Of a stretch of 64,000 bases of DNA, positions 1-12,020 are shown in pieces. The stretch covers positions 11,975,896-12,039,895 of the forward strand of contig CM076957.1 of NCBI GenBank assembly GCA_039566865.1, written 5' to 3'. The notes beneath the pieces were generated by a model. That model did no database searches, was not told the origin of the DNA, and was given only the letters and a program-made list of their open reading frames with translations. Source of the stretch: Aurelia coerulea (lineage: Eukaryota > Cnidaria > Scyphozoa > Semaeostomeae > Ulmaridae). A program made the position numbers and the translations under genes. How positions within the stretch are numbered: the first letter of the stretch is position 1; every line of letters starts with the position of its first letter.

Positions 1-2491
1 TCGATTAATTGAATGTTTATTTTCTCAAAGAAAACAAAATATAACAACAAAAAGTGTGGATTAACGTACTTCAGTAGCTAAAATATATATTATAAAGAAC
101 ATTGCACTCTTCGTCCTTTAAAACTTTGGTTCTGCCAGTAATTTCTTTTATAGCACTACATTAGTGCTGTAGCAGCCATTCTTGGAAACATTACTATAGT
201 CATTAGTTTTTTCTTTAGTCTCATTTTAGCTTTACTGTATAAACAAACATCGATTAATTAAATGTTCATTTTCTCAAAGAAAACAAAATACAAACACAAA
301 AAGTGTGGATTAACGTACTTTAGTAGCTACAATATATATTATAAAGAGTATTGCACTTTTCGTCCTTTAAAACTTTAGTTCTGCCAGTAATTTCTTTTAG
401 AGCACTATGTTAGTGCTGTAGCAGCCATTCTTGGAAACATTACTATAAACATTAGTTTTTTCTTTAGTCTCATTATAGCTTTACTGTATAAACAAACATC
501 GATTAATTAAATGTTTATTTTCTCAAAAAAAACATAATATAACAACAAAAAGTGTGGATTAACGTACTTTAGTAGTCAAAATATATATAATAAAGAATAT
601 TGCAATCATTGTCCTTTAAAGCTTCAGTTCTGCCAGTAACTTCTTTATAGCACTTTATTAGTGCTGGAGCAACCAATTTTTGAAACATTACTATAAACAT
701 TAGCTTTTTCTTTCGTTTCATTTTAGCTTTACTGCATAAACAAACATCGATTAATTAAATTTTTATTTTCTCAAAGAAAACAAAATATAACACGAAAAGT
801 GTGGATTAACGTACTTTAGTAGCTACAATATATATTATAAAGAGTATTGCACTTTTCGTCCTTTAAAACTTTAGTTCTGCCAGTAATTTCTTTTTGAGCA
901 CTATTTTAGTGCTGTAGCAGCCAATTATTGAAACATTACTATAAACATTAGTTTTTTCTTTCGTTTCAATTTAAATTTACTGCATAAACAAACATCGATT
1001 AATTAAATGTTTATTTTCTAAAAAGAAAACAAAATATAACAACAAAAAGTGTATACTAACGTACTTTAGTAGCTACAATATATATTATAAAGAGTATTGC
1101 ACTCTTCGTTCTTTAAAACTTTTATTTCTGCCAGTAATTTCTTTTAGAGCACTATATTAGTGCTGTAGCAGCCATTCTTGGAAACATTACTATAGGCATT
1201 AGTTTTTTCTTTAGTCTCATTTTAGCTTTACTGCATGAACAAACATCGATTAATTAAATGTTTATTTTGTCAAAGAAAATAAAATATAACAACAAAAAGT
1301 GTGGATTAACGTACTTTAGTAGCTACAATAGTATACATATATAATATAAAGAGTATTGCACTCTTCGTCCTTTAAAACTTTGGTTCTGCCAGTAATTTCT
1401 TTTATAGCACTATCTTAGTGCTGTAGCAGCCATTCTTGGAAACATTACTATAAACATTAGTTTTTTCTTTCGTTTCAATTTAAATTTACTGCATAAACAA
1501 ACATCGATTAATTAAATGTTTATTTTCTAAAAAGAAAACAAAATATAACAACAAAAAGTGTATACTAACGTACTTTAGTAGCTACAATATATATTATAAA
1601 GAGTATTGCACTCTTCGTTCTTTAAAACTTTTATTTCTGCCAGTAATTTCTTTTATAGCACTATATTAGTGCTGTAGCAGCCATTCTTGGAAACATTACT
1701 ATAGGCATTAGTTTTTTCTTTAGTCTCATTTTAGCTTTACTGCATGAACAAACATCGATTTATAAATGTTTATTTTCTCAAAGAAAACAAAATATAACAA
1801 TAAAAAGTGTATACTAACGTACTTTAGTAGCTACAATATATATTATAAAGAGTATTGCACTTTTCGTCCTTTAAAACTTTAGTTCTGCCAGTAATTTCTT
1901 TTAGAGCACTATTTTAGTGCTGTAGCAGCCAATTATTGAAACATTACTATAAACATTAGTTTTTTCTTTCGTTTCAATTTAAATTTACTGCATAAACAAA
2001 CATCGATTAATTAAATGTTTATTTTCTCAAAGAAAACAAAATATAACAACAAAAAGTGTATACTAACGTACTTTAGTAGCTACAATATATATTATAAAGA
2101 ATATTGCACTCATGGTCCTTTAAAACTTTAGTTCTGCCAGTAGCTTCTTTATAGCACTATATTAGTGCTGCAGCAACGATTATTTGAAACATTACTATAT
2201 ACATTAGTTATTTCTTTAGTTTCATTTTAGCTTTACTGCATAAACAAACATCGATTAATTGAATGTTTATTTTCTCAAAGAAAACAAAATACAAACACAA
2301 AATGTGTGGATTAACTTACTTTAGTAGCCAAAACATATATTATAAAGAATATTGCAATCATGGTCCTTTAAAACTTTAGTTCTGCCAGTAACTTCTTAAT
2401 TATTAGTGCTGCAGCAACCAATTTTTGAAACATTACTATAAACATTAGTTTTTTCTTTTGTTTCATTTTAGCTTTACTGCATAAACAAACA
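1..2491. repeat. R block, copy 1 (10 monomers)
   Basis: Monomers start at 1, 250, 499, 747, 995, 1246, 1504, 1755, 2003 and 2251. The block opens with a recognisable triplet: an ATTGAATG monomer with CTTCAGTAGCTAAAAT, a TTCATTTTC monomer with CACTATGTTAG, and an ACATAATATAAC monomer. A CACGAAAAG monomer (747) and a CTAAAAAG monomer (995) follow. Compared with the copies at 26598 and 33283 it has one extra monomer, since 1246, 1504 and 1755 replace two. Monomer 2251 has lost about 7 bp of the left arm of the main dyad. Confidence 0.85.
1246..1503. repeat. Alpha monomer with about 10-bp AT insertion (258 bp)
   Basis: This is the longest monomer of the window. Instead of GTAGCTACAATATATATTAT it reads GTAGCTACAATAGTATAC followed by further TA-rich sequence, a gain of about 10 bases inside the AT palindrome region. 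It also has TGTCAAAGAAAATAAAA near the start. I see no second monomer with this insertion. Confidence 0.8.
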
Positions 2492-3982
2492 TCGATTTAT
2501 TGTATGTTTATTTTCGCAAAGAAAACAAAATATAACAGCAAAAAGTGTGGATTAACGTACTTTAGTAGCTACAATACAAATTATAAAGAATATTGCACTC
2601 TTCGTCCTTTAAAACTTTAGTTCTGCCAGTAATTTCTTTTATAGCACTATATTACTGCTGTAGCAGCTATTTTTGGAAACATTACTATAGACATTAGTTT
2701 TTTTTTAGTCTCATTTTAGCTTTACTGCATGAATAAACATCGATTAATTAAATGTTCATTTCCTCAAAGAAAACAAAATATAACAACAAAAACTGTGGAT
2801 TAACGTACTTTAGTAGCTACAATATATATTATAAAGAGTATTGCACTTTTCGTCCTTTAAAACTTTAGTTCTGCCAGTAATTTCTTTTTGAGCACTATTT
2901 TAGTGCTGTAGCAGCCAATTATTGAAACATTACTATAAACATTAGTTTTTTCTTTCGTTTCAATTTAAATTTACTGCATAAACAAACATCGATTAATTAA
3001 ATGTTAATTTTCTCAAAGAAAACAAAATATAACAACAAAAAGTGTATACTAACGTACTTTAGTAGCTACAATATATATTATAAAGAGTATTGCACTCTTC
3101 GTTCTTTAAAACTTTAGTTCTGCCAGTAATTTCTTTTAGAGCACTATATTAGTGCTGTAGCAGCCATTCTTGGAAACATTACTATAGGCATTAGTTTTTT
3201 CTTTAGTCTCATTTTAGCTTTACTGCATGAACAAACATCGATTAATTAAATGTTTATTTTGTCAAAGAAAACAAAATATAACAACAAAAAGTGTGGATTA
3301 ACGTACTTTAGTAGCTACAATATATATTATAAAGAGTATTGCACTCTTCGTCCTTTAAAACTTTGGTTCTGCCAGTAATTTCTTTTATAGCACTATATTA
3401 GTGCTGTAGCATCCATTCTTGGAAACATTACTATAGACATTAGTTTTTTCTTTAGTCTCATTTTAGCTTTACTGCATAAACAAACATCGATCAATTAAAT
3501 GTTTATTTTCTCAAAGAAAACAAAATATAACAATAAAAAGTGTATACTAACGTACTTTAGTAGCTACAATATATATTATAAAGAGTATTGCACTCTTCGT
3601 CCTTTAAAACTTTAGTTCTGCCAGTAACTTCTTTATAGCACTTTATTAGTGCTACAGCAACGATTTTGTGAAACATTACTATATACATTAGTTTTTTCTT
3701 TCGTTTCATTTTAGCTTTACTGCATAAACAAACATCGATTAATTAAATGTTAATTTTCTCAAAGAAAACAAAATACAAACACAAAAAGTGTGGATTAACT
3801 TACTTTAGTAGCCAAAATATATATTATAAAGAATATTGCACTCATGGTCCTTTAAAACTTTAGTTCTGCCAGTAGCTTCTTTATAGCACTATATTAGTGC
3901 TGCAGCAACGATTATTTGAAACATTTCTATATACATTAGTTATTTCTTTAGTTTCATTTTAGCTTTACTGCATAAACAAACA
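2492..3982. repeat. Six-monomer higher-order repeat, copy A1 (1491 bp)
   Basis: Monomers start at 2492, 2740, 2989, 3238, 3487 and 3735. Slot 1 is marked by ATTTATTGTATG, TCGCAAAG, AACAGCAAAAAG and CACTATATTACTGCTG. Slot 2 has TTCATTTCC and AAACTGTGG. Slot 3 has GTATACTAACG and CTTCGTTC. Slot 4 has TGTCAAAG and GTAGCATCC. Slot 5 is gamma with ATCGATCAATT. Slot 6 is beta with TTAATTTTC. The next copy starts exactly 1491 bp later and is almost identical by eye. Confidence 0.92.
3487..3734. repeat. Representative gamma (alpha/beta mosaic) monomer
   Basis: The left half is alpha-like (GTATACTAACG, GTAGCTAC, GAGTATTGCACTCTTCG). The right half is beta-like (AACTTCTTTATAGCAC, then GCTACAGCAACGATTTTGTG, and TTTCGTTTC). 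The switch lies between the TTCG and the AACTTC, in a stretch that alpha and beta share. Similar gammas occur at 4978, 6468, 36517, 38009 and 39499 as slot 5 of the six-monomer repeat, and with a beta-like left half at 11188, 13760, 45462, 45958, 53938, 62011 and 62756. Gamma is best read as an old recombinant that was then amplified. Confidence 0.75.
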
Positions 3983-5473
3983 TCGATTTATTGTATGTTT
4001 ATTTTCGCAAAGAAAACAAAATATAACAGCAAAAAGTGTGGATTAACGTACTTTAGTAGCTACAATACAAATTATAAAGAATATTGCACTCTTCGTCCTT
4101 TAAAACTTTAGTTCTGCCAGTAATTTCTTTTATAGCACTATATTACTGCTGTAGCAGCTATTTTTGGAAACATTACTATAGACATTAGTTTTTTTTTAGT
4201 CTCATTTTAGCTTTACTGCATGAATAAACATCGATTAATTAAATGTTCATTTCCTCAAAGAAAACAAAATATAACAACAAAAACTGTGGATTAACGTACT
4301 TTAGTAGCTACAATATATATTATAAAGAGTATTGCACTTTTCGTCCTTTAAAACTTTAGTTCTGCCAGTAATTTCTTTTTGAGCACTATTTTAGTGCTGT
4401 AGCAGCCAATTATTGAAACATTACTATAAACATTAGTTTTTTCTTTCGTTTCAATTTAAATTTACTGCATAAACAAACATCGATTAATTAAATGTTAATT
4501 TTCTCAAAGAAAACAAAATATAACAACAAAAAGTGTATACTAACGTACTTTAGTAGCTACAATATATATTATAAAGAGTATTGCACTCTTCGTTCTTTAA
4601 AACTTTAGTTCTGCCAGTAATTTCTTTTAGAGCACTATATTAGTGCTGTAGCAGCCATTCTTGGAAACATTACTATAGGCATTAGTTTTTTCTTTAGTCT
4701 CATTTTAGCTTTACTGCATGAACAAACATCGATTAATTAAATGTTTATTTTGTCAAAGAAAACAAAATATAACAACAAAAAGTGTGGATTAACGTACTTT
4801 AGTAGCTACAATATATATTATAAAGAGTATTGCACTCTTCGTCCTTTAAAACTTTGGTTCTGCCAGTAATTTCTTTTATAGCACTATATTAGTGCTGTAG
4901 CATCCATTCTTGGAAACATTACTATAGACATTAGTTTTTTCTTTAGTCTCATTTTAGCTTTACTGCATAAACAAACATCGATCAATTAAATGTTTATTTT
5001 CTCAAAGAAAACAAAATATAACAATAAAAAGTGTATACTAACGTACTTTAGTAGCTACAATATATATTATAAAGAGTATTGCACTCTTCGTCCTTTAAAA
5101 CTTTAGTTCTGCCAGTAAGTTCTTTATAGCACTTTATTAGTGCTACAGCAACGATTTTGTGAAACATTACTATAAACATTAGTTTTTTCTTTGGTTTCAT
5201 TTTAGCTTTACTGCATAAACAAACATCGATTAATTAAATGTTAATTTTCTCAAAGAAAACAAAATACAAAAACAAAAAGTGTGGATTAACTTACTTTAGT
5301 AGCCAAAATATATATTATAAAGAATATTGCACTCATGGTCCTTTAAAACTTTAGTTCTGCCAGTAGCTTCTTTATAGCACTATATTAGTGCTGCAGCAAC
5401 GATTATTTGAAACATTTCTATATACATTAGTTATTTCTTTAGTTTCATTTTAGCTTTACTGCATAAACAAACA
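3983..5473. repeat. Six-monomer higher-order repeat, copy A2 (1491 bp)
   Basis: Monomers start at 3983, 4231, 4480, 4729, 4978 and 5226. Slot markers match copy A1, including GTAGCATCC in slot 4 and ATCGATCAATT in slot 5. I see only a few differences, for example AAGTTC for AACTTC in slot 5 and CAAAAACAAAAAG for CAAACACAAAAAG in slot 6. Confidence 0.92.
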
Positions 5474-6715
5474 TCGATTTATTGTATGTTTATTTTCGCA
5501 AAGAAAACAAAATATAACAGCAAAAAGTGTGGATTAACTTACTTTAGTAGCTACCATACAAATTATAAAGAATATTGCACTCTTCGTCCTTTAAAACTTT
5601 GGTTCTGCCAGTAATTTCTTTTATAGCACTATATTACTGCTGTAGCAGCTATTTTTGGAAACATTACTATAGAAATTAGTTTTTTTTAGTCTCATTTTAG
5701 CTTTACTGCATGAATAAACATCGATTAATTAAATGTTCATTTCCTCAAAGAAAACAAAATATAACAACAAAAACTGTGGATTAACGTACTTTAGTAGCTA
5801 CAATATATATTATAAAGAGTATTGCACTTTTCGTCCTTTAAAACTTTAGTTCTGCCAGTAATTTCTTTTTGAGCACTATTTTAGTGCTGTAGCAGCCAAT
5901 TATTGAAACATTACTATAAACATTGGTTTTTTCTTTCGTTTCAATTTAAATTTACTGCATAAACAAACATCGATTAATTAAATGTTTATTTTCTCAAAGA
6001 AAACAAAATATAACAACAAAAAGTGTATACTAACGTACTTTAGTAGCTACAATATATATTATAAAGAGTATTGCACTCTTCGTTCTTTAAAACTTTAGTT
6101 CTGCCAGTAATTTCTTTTAGAGCACTATATTAGTGCTGTAGCAGCCATTCTTGGAAACATTACTATAGGCATTAGTTTTTTCTTTAGTCTCATTTTAGCT
6201 TTACTGCATGAACAAACATCGATTAATTAAATGTTTATTTTGTCAAAGAAAACAAAATATAACAACAAAAAGTGTGGATTAACGTACTTTAGTAGCTACA
6301 ATATATATTATAAAGAGTATTGCACTCTTCGTCCTTTAAAACTTTGGTTCTGCCAGTAATTTCTTTTATAGCACTATATTAGTGCTGTAGCATCCATTCT
6401 TGGAAACATTACTATAGACATTAGTTTTTTCTTTAGTCTCATTTTAGCTTTACTGCATAAACAAACATCGATCAATTAAATGTTTATTTTCTCAAAGAAA
6501 ACAAAATATAACAATAAAAAGTGTATACTAACGTACTTTAGTAGCTACAATATATATTATAAAGAGTATTGCACTCTTCGTCCTTTAAAACTTTAGTTCT
6601 GCCAGTAACTTCTTTATAGCACTTTATTAGTGCTACAGCAACGATTTTGTGAAACATTACTATAAACATTAGTTTTTTCTTTCGTTTCATTTTAGCTTTA
6701 CTGCATAAACAAACA
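5474..6715. repeat. Six-monomer higher-order repeat, copy A3 (first five slots)
   Basis: Monomers start at 5474, 5721, 5970, 6219 and 6468. Slot 6 is missing: slot 5 is followed directly by an ATTTATTGTATG monomer (6716) of the next repeat type. In the corresponding place of domain A' (38505-39994) slot 6 is present, which accounts for a 248-bp step between the two domains. Slot 3 here has TGTTTATTTTC where A1 and A2 have TGTTAATTTTC. Confidence 0.9.
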
Positions 6716-8455
6716 TCGATTTATTGTATGTTTATTTTCGCAAAGAAAACAAAATATAACAACAAAACGTGTGGATTAACTTACTTTATTACCTAAAATA
6801 TATATTATAAAGAATATTGCACTCATGGTCCTTTAAAACTTTAGTTCTGCCAGTAACTTCTTTATAGCACTTTATTAGTGATGCAGCAACCAGTTTTTGA
6901 AACATTAATATAAACATTAGTTTTTCTTTCGTTTCATTTTAGCTTTACTGCATAAACAAACATCGATTAATTGAATGTTTATTTTCTCAAAGAAAACAAA
7001 ATATAACAACAAAAAGTGTGGATTAACGTACTTCAGTAGCTAAAATATATATTATAAAGAACATTGCACTCTTCGTCCTTTAAAACTTTGGTTCTGCCAG
7101 TAATTTCTTTTATAGCACTACATTAGTGCTGTAGCAGCCATTCTTGGAAACATTACTATAGTCATTAGTTTTTTCTTTAGTCTCATTTTAGCTTTACTGT
7201 ATAAACAAACATCGATTAATTAAATGTTCATTTTCTCAAAGAAAACAAAATACAAACAAAAAGAGTGTGGATTAACGTACTTTAGTAGCTACAATATATA
7301 TTATAAAGAGTATTGCACTTTTCGTCCTTTAAAACTTTAGTTCTGCCAGTAATTTCTTTTAGAGCACTATGTTAGTGCTGTAGCAGCCATTCTTGGAAAC
7401 ATTACTATAAACTTTAGTTTTTTCTTTAGTCTCATTATAGCTTTACTGTATAAACAAACATCGATTAATTAAATGTTTATTTTCTCAAAGAAAACATAAT
7501 ATAACAACAAAAAGTGTGGATTAACGTACTTTAGTAGCCAAAATATATATAATAAAGAATATTGCAATCATTGTCCTTTAAAACTTCAGTTCTGCCAGTA
7601 ACTTCTTTATAGCACTTTATTAGTGCTGGAGCAACCAATTTTGAAAACATTACTATAAACGTTAGCTTTTTCTTTCGTTTCATTTTAGCTTTACTGCATA
7701 AACAAACATCGATTAATTAAATGTTTATTTTCTCAAAGAAAACAACAACAAAACACAAAAAGTGTGGATTAACGTACTTTAGTAGCTACAATATATATTA
7801 TAAAGAGTATTGCACTCTTCGTCCTTTAAAACCTTGGTTCTGCCCGTAAACTTCTTTTATAGCACTATATTAGTGCTGTAGCAGCTATTTTTGGAAACAT
7901 TACTAGAGATATTAGTTTTTTTTTTAGTCTCATTTTAGCTTTACTGCATGAATAAACATCAATTAATTAAATGTTCATTTCCTCAAAGAAAACAAAATAT
8001 AACAACAAAAAATGTGGATTAACGTACTTTAGTAGCTACAATATATATTATAAAGAATATTGCACTCATGGTCCTTTAAAACTTTAGTTCTGCCAGTAAT
8101 TTCTTTTACAGCACTATTTTAGTGCTGTAGCAGCCAATTATTGAAACATTACTCTAAACATTAGTTTTTTCTTTCGTTTCAATTTAAATTTACTGCATAA
8201 ACAAACATCGATTAGTTGAATGTTTATTTTCTTAAAGAAAACAAAATACAAACAGAAAAAGTGTGGATTAACTTACTTTAGTAGCCAAAACATATATTAT
8301 AAAGAATATTGCAATCATGGTCCTTTAAAACTTTAGTTCTGCCAGTAACTTCTTTATAGCACGTTATTAGTGCTGCAGCAACCAATTTTTGAAACATTAC
8401 TATAAACATTAGTTTTTTCTTTCGTTTCCTTTTAGCTTTACTGCATAAACAAACA
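6716..8455. repeat. Seven-monomer higher-order repeat, domain A copy 1 (1740 bp)
   Basis: Monomers start at 6716, 6963, 7212, 7461, 7709, 7959 and 8208. The first has ATTTATTGTATG, ACAAAACGTGTGG and TTTATTACCTAAAAT. The next three are the CTTCAG, ATGTTAG and ACATAAT triplet also seen at position 1. Then come a CCCGTAAACTTC monomer, a TTCATTTCC monomer whose start reads ATCAATTAATT, and a beta with CAGAAAAAG. The last slot differs from copy 2, which has an alpha there. Confidence 0.88.
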
Positions 8456-10193
8456 TCGATTTATTGTATGTTTATTTTCGCAAAGAAAACAAACAATAAC
8501 AACAAAACGTGTGGATTAACTTACTTTATTACCTAAAATATATATTATAAAGAATATTGCACTCATGGTCTTTTAAAACTTTAGTTCTGCAGGTAACTTC
8601 TTTATAGCACTTTATTAGTGATGCAGCAACCAGTTTTTGAAACATTAATATAAACATTAGTTTTTCTTTCGTTTCATTTTAGCTTTACTGCATTAACAAA
8701 CATCGATTAATTGAATGTTTATTTTCTCAAAGAAAACAAAATATAACAACAAAAAGTGCGATTAACGTACTTCAGTAGCTAAAATATATATTATAAAGAA
8801 CATTGCACTCTTCGTCCTTTAAAACTTTGGTTCTGCCAGTAATTTCTTTTATAGCACTACATTAGTGCTGTAGCAGCCATTCTTGGTAACATTACTATAG
8901 TCATTAGTTTTTTCTTTAGTCTCATTTTAGCTTTACTGTATAAACAAACATCGATTAATTAAATGTTCATTTTCTCAAAGAAAACAAAATACAAACACAA
9001 AAAGTGTGGATTAACATACTTTAGTAGCTACAATATATATTATAAAGAGTATTGCACTTTTCGTCCTTTAAAACTTTAGTTCTGCCAGTAATTTCTTTTA
9101 GAGCACTATGTTAGTGCTGTAGCAGCCATTCTTGGAAACATTACTATAAACATTAGTTTTTTCTTTAGTCTCATTATAGCTTTACTGTATAAACAAACAT
9201 CGATTAATTAAATGTTTATTTTCTCAAAGAAAACATAATATAACAACAAAAAGTGTGGATTAACGTACTTTAGTAGCCAAAATATATATAATAAAGAATA
9301 TTGCAATCATTGTCCTTTAAAACTTCAGTTCTGCCAGTAACTTCTTTATAGCACTTTATTAGTGCTGGAGCAACCAATTTTTGAAACATTACTATAAACA
9401 TTAGCTTTTTCTTTCGTTTCATTTTAGCTTTACTGCATAAACAAACATCGATTAATTAAATGTTCATTTTCTAAAAGAAAACAAAATATAACACGAAAAG
9501 TGTGGATTAACGTACTTTAGTAGCTACAATATATATTATAAAGAGTATTGCACTCTTCGTCCTTTAAAACCTTGGTTCTGCCCGTAAATTTCTTTTATAG
9601 CACTATATTAGTGCTGTAGCAACTATTTTTGGAAACATTACTATAGACATTGGTTTTTTTTTAGTCTCATTTTAGCTTTACTGCATGAATAAACATCGAT
9701 TAATTAAATGTTCATTTCCTCAAAGAAAACAAAATATAACAACAAAAAGTGTGGATTAACGTACTTTAGTAGCTACAATATATATTATAAAGAGTATTGC
9801 ACTTTTCGTCCTTTAAAACTTTAGTTCTGCCAGTAATTTCTTTTAGAGCACTATTTTAGTGCTGTAGCAGCCAATTATTGAAACATTACTATAAACATTA
9901 GTTTTTTCTTTCGTTTCAATTTAAATTTACTGCATAAACAAACATCGATTAATTAAATGTTTATTTTCTCAAAGAAAACAAAATATAACAACAAAAAGTG
10001 TATACTAACGTACTTTAGTAGCTACAATATATATTATAAAGAGTATTGCTTTCTTCGTTCTTTAAAACTTTAGTTCTGCCAGTAATTTCTTTTAGAGCAC
10101 TATATTAGTGCTGTAGCAGCCATTCTTTGAAACAGTACTATAGGCATTAGTTTTTTCTTTAGTCTCATTTTAGCTTTACTGCATGAACAAACA
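8456..10193. repeat. Seven-monomer higher-order repeat, domain A copy 2 (1738 bp)
   Basis: Monomers start at 8456, 8703, 8951, 9200, 9448, 9696 and 9945. Slots 1-4 and 6 match copy 1. Slot 5 has CTAAAAG and CCCGTAAATTTC. Slot 7 is an alpha with GTATACTAACG and the rare GTATTGCTTTCTTCG, which recurs only in the equivalent monomer at 44216. Confidence 0.87.
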
Positions 10194-11682
10194 TCGATTA
10201 ATTAAATGTTTATTTTGTCAAAAAAAACAAAATATAACAACAAAAAGTGTGGATTAACGTACTTTAGTAGCTACAATATATATTATAAAGAGTATTGCAC
10301 TCTTCGTCCTTTAAAACTTTATTTCTGCCAGTAATTTCTTTTAGAGCACTATTTTAGTGCTGTAGCAGCCAATTTTTGAAACATTACTATAAACATTAGT
10401 TTTTTCTTTCGTTTCAATTTAAATTTACTGCATAAACAAACATCGATTAATTAAATGTTTATTTTCTCAAAGAAAACAAAATATAACAACAAAAAGTGTA
10501 TACTAACGTACTTTAGTAGCTACAATATATATTATAAAGAGTATTGCACTCTTCGTTCTTTAAAACTTTAGTTCTGCCAGTAATTTCTTTTAGAGCACTA
10601 TATTAGTGCTGTAGCAGCCATTCTTGGAAAAAATTACTAAAGACATTAGTTTTTTCTTTAGTCTCATTTTAGCTTTACTGCATAAACAAACATCGATCAA
10701 TTAAATGTTTATTTTCTCAAAGAAAACAAAATATAACAATAAAAAGTGTATACTAACTTAATTAGTAGCTACAATATATATTATAAAGAGTATTGCACTC
10801 TTCGTCCTTTAAAACTTTAGTTCTGCCAGTAGCTTCTTTATAGCACTTTATTAGTGCTACAGCAACAATTTTGTGAAACATTACTATATACATTAGTTTT
10901 TTCTTTCGTTTCATTTTAGCTTTACTGCATAAACAAACATCGATTAATCAAATGTTAATTTTCTCAAAGAAAACAATATACAAACACAAAAAGTGTGGAT
11001 TAACTTACTTTAGTAGCCAAAATATATATTATAAAGAATATTGCACTCATGGTCCTTTAAAACTTTAGTTCTGCCAGTAGCTTCTTTATAGCACTATATT
11101 AGTGCTGCAACAACGATTATTTGAAACATTACTATATACATTAGTTATTTCTTTAGTTTCATTTTAGCTTTACTGCATAAACAAACATGGAATAATTAAA
11201 TGTTCATTTTCTCAAAGAAAACAAAACACAAACACAAAAAATGTGGATTAACTTACTTTAGTAGCCAAAATATATATTATAAAGAATATTGCACTCTTCG
11301 TCCTTTAAAACTTTAGTTCTGCCAGTAACTTCTTTATAGCACTTTATTAGTGCTACAGCAACGATTTTGTGAAACATTACTATATACATTATTTTTTTCT
11401 TTCGTTTCATTTTAGCTTTAATGCATAAACAAACATCGATTAATTAAATGTTAATTTTCTCAAAGAAAACAAAATACAAACACAAAAAGTGTGGATTAAC
11501 TTACTTTAGTAGCCAAAATATATATTATAAAGAATATTGCACTCATGGTCCTTAAAACTTTAGTTCTGCCAGTAACTTCTTTATAGCACTATATTAGTGC
11601 TGCAGCAACGATTATTTGAAACATTACTATATACATTAGTTATTTCTTTAGTTTCATTTTAGCTTTACTGCATAAACAAACA
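10194..11682. repeat. Mixed tail of domain A (6 monomers)
   Basis: Monomers start at 10194, 10443, 10693, 10940, 11188 and 11436. Rare variants allow matching to domain A': TCAAAAAAAACAAAAT (10194 and 44465), TAACTTAATTAGTAGC (10693 and 44714), GGAAAAAATTACTAAAG (10443 and 45212), and a start reading CATGGA instead of CATCGA (11188 and 45958). From 10940 to 11683 the offset to domain A' is constant at 34770-34771 bp, but the order between 10443 and 10939 is rearranged relative to 44714-45709. Confidence 0.82.
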
Positions 11683-12020
11683 TCGATTAATTGAATGTTT
11701 ATTTTCTCAAAGAAAACAAAATACAAACACAAAAAGTGTGGATTAACGTACTTTAGTAGCTACAATATAAATTATAAGGAATATTGCACTCTTCGTAACT
11801 TCTTTATAAAACTTTATTAGTTCTGAAACATTACTATAAACAGTAACTGCATTCGATTAATTAAATGTTTATTTTTTATAACAACTTAACGTATTAGTAG
11901 CTGCAGCTTTTAAACTTTGGTTCTGCCAGTAATTTCTTTTATAGCACTATTTTGAAACATTACTATATAGACATTAGTTTTTTCTTTAGTCTCATTTTAG
12001 CTTTACTGCATAAACAAACA
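11683..12020. repeat. Two degenerate monomers with clustered deletions (170 and 168 bp)
   Basis: Both monomers keep the order of landmarks but have lost about 80 bases each through several separate gaps. In 11683-11852 the TTCG is followed directly by TAACTTC, the main dyad region reads AAAACTTTATTAGT with its right arm gone, and most of the tail is missing. In 11853-12020 the first dyad, the AT palindromes and the right half of the main dyad are missing, and the start reads ATTCGATT. The monomers on either side are normal. The equivalent place in domain A' (46454-46950) shows no such decay. Confidence 0.85.

Noticed and set aside
1246..1503. Microsatellite or mobile element insertion in the 258-bp monomer
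   Set aside because: The extra bases are about ten TA-rich nucleotides in an already TA-rich palindrome; slippage explains them, with no target-site duplication or element ends.
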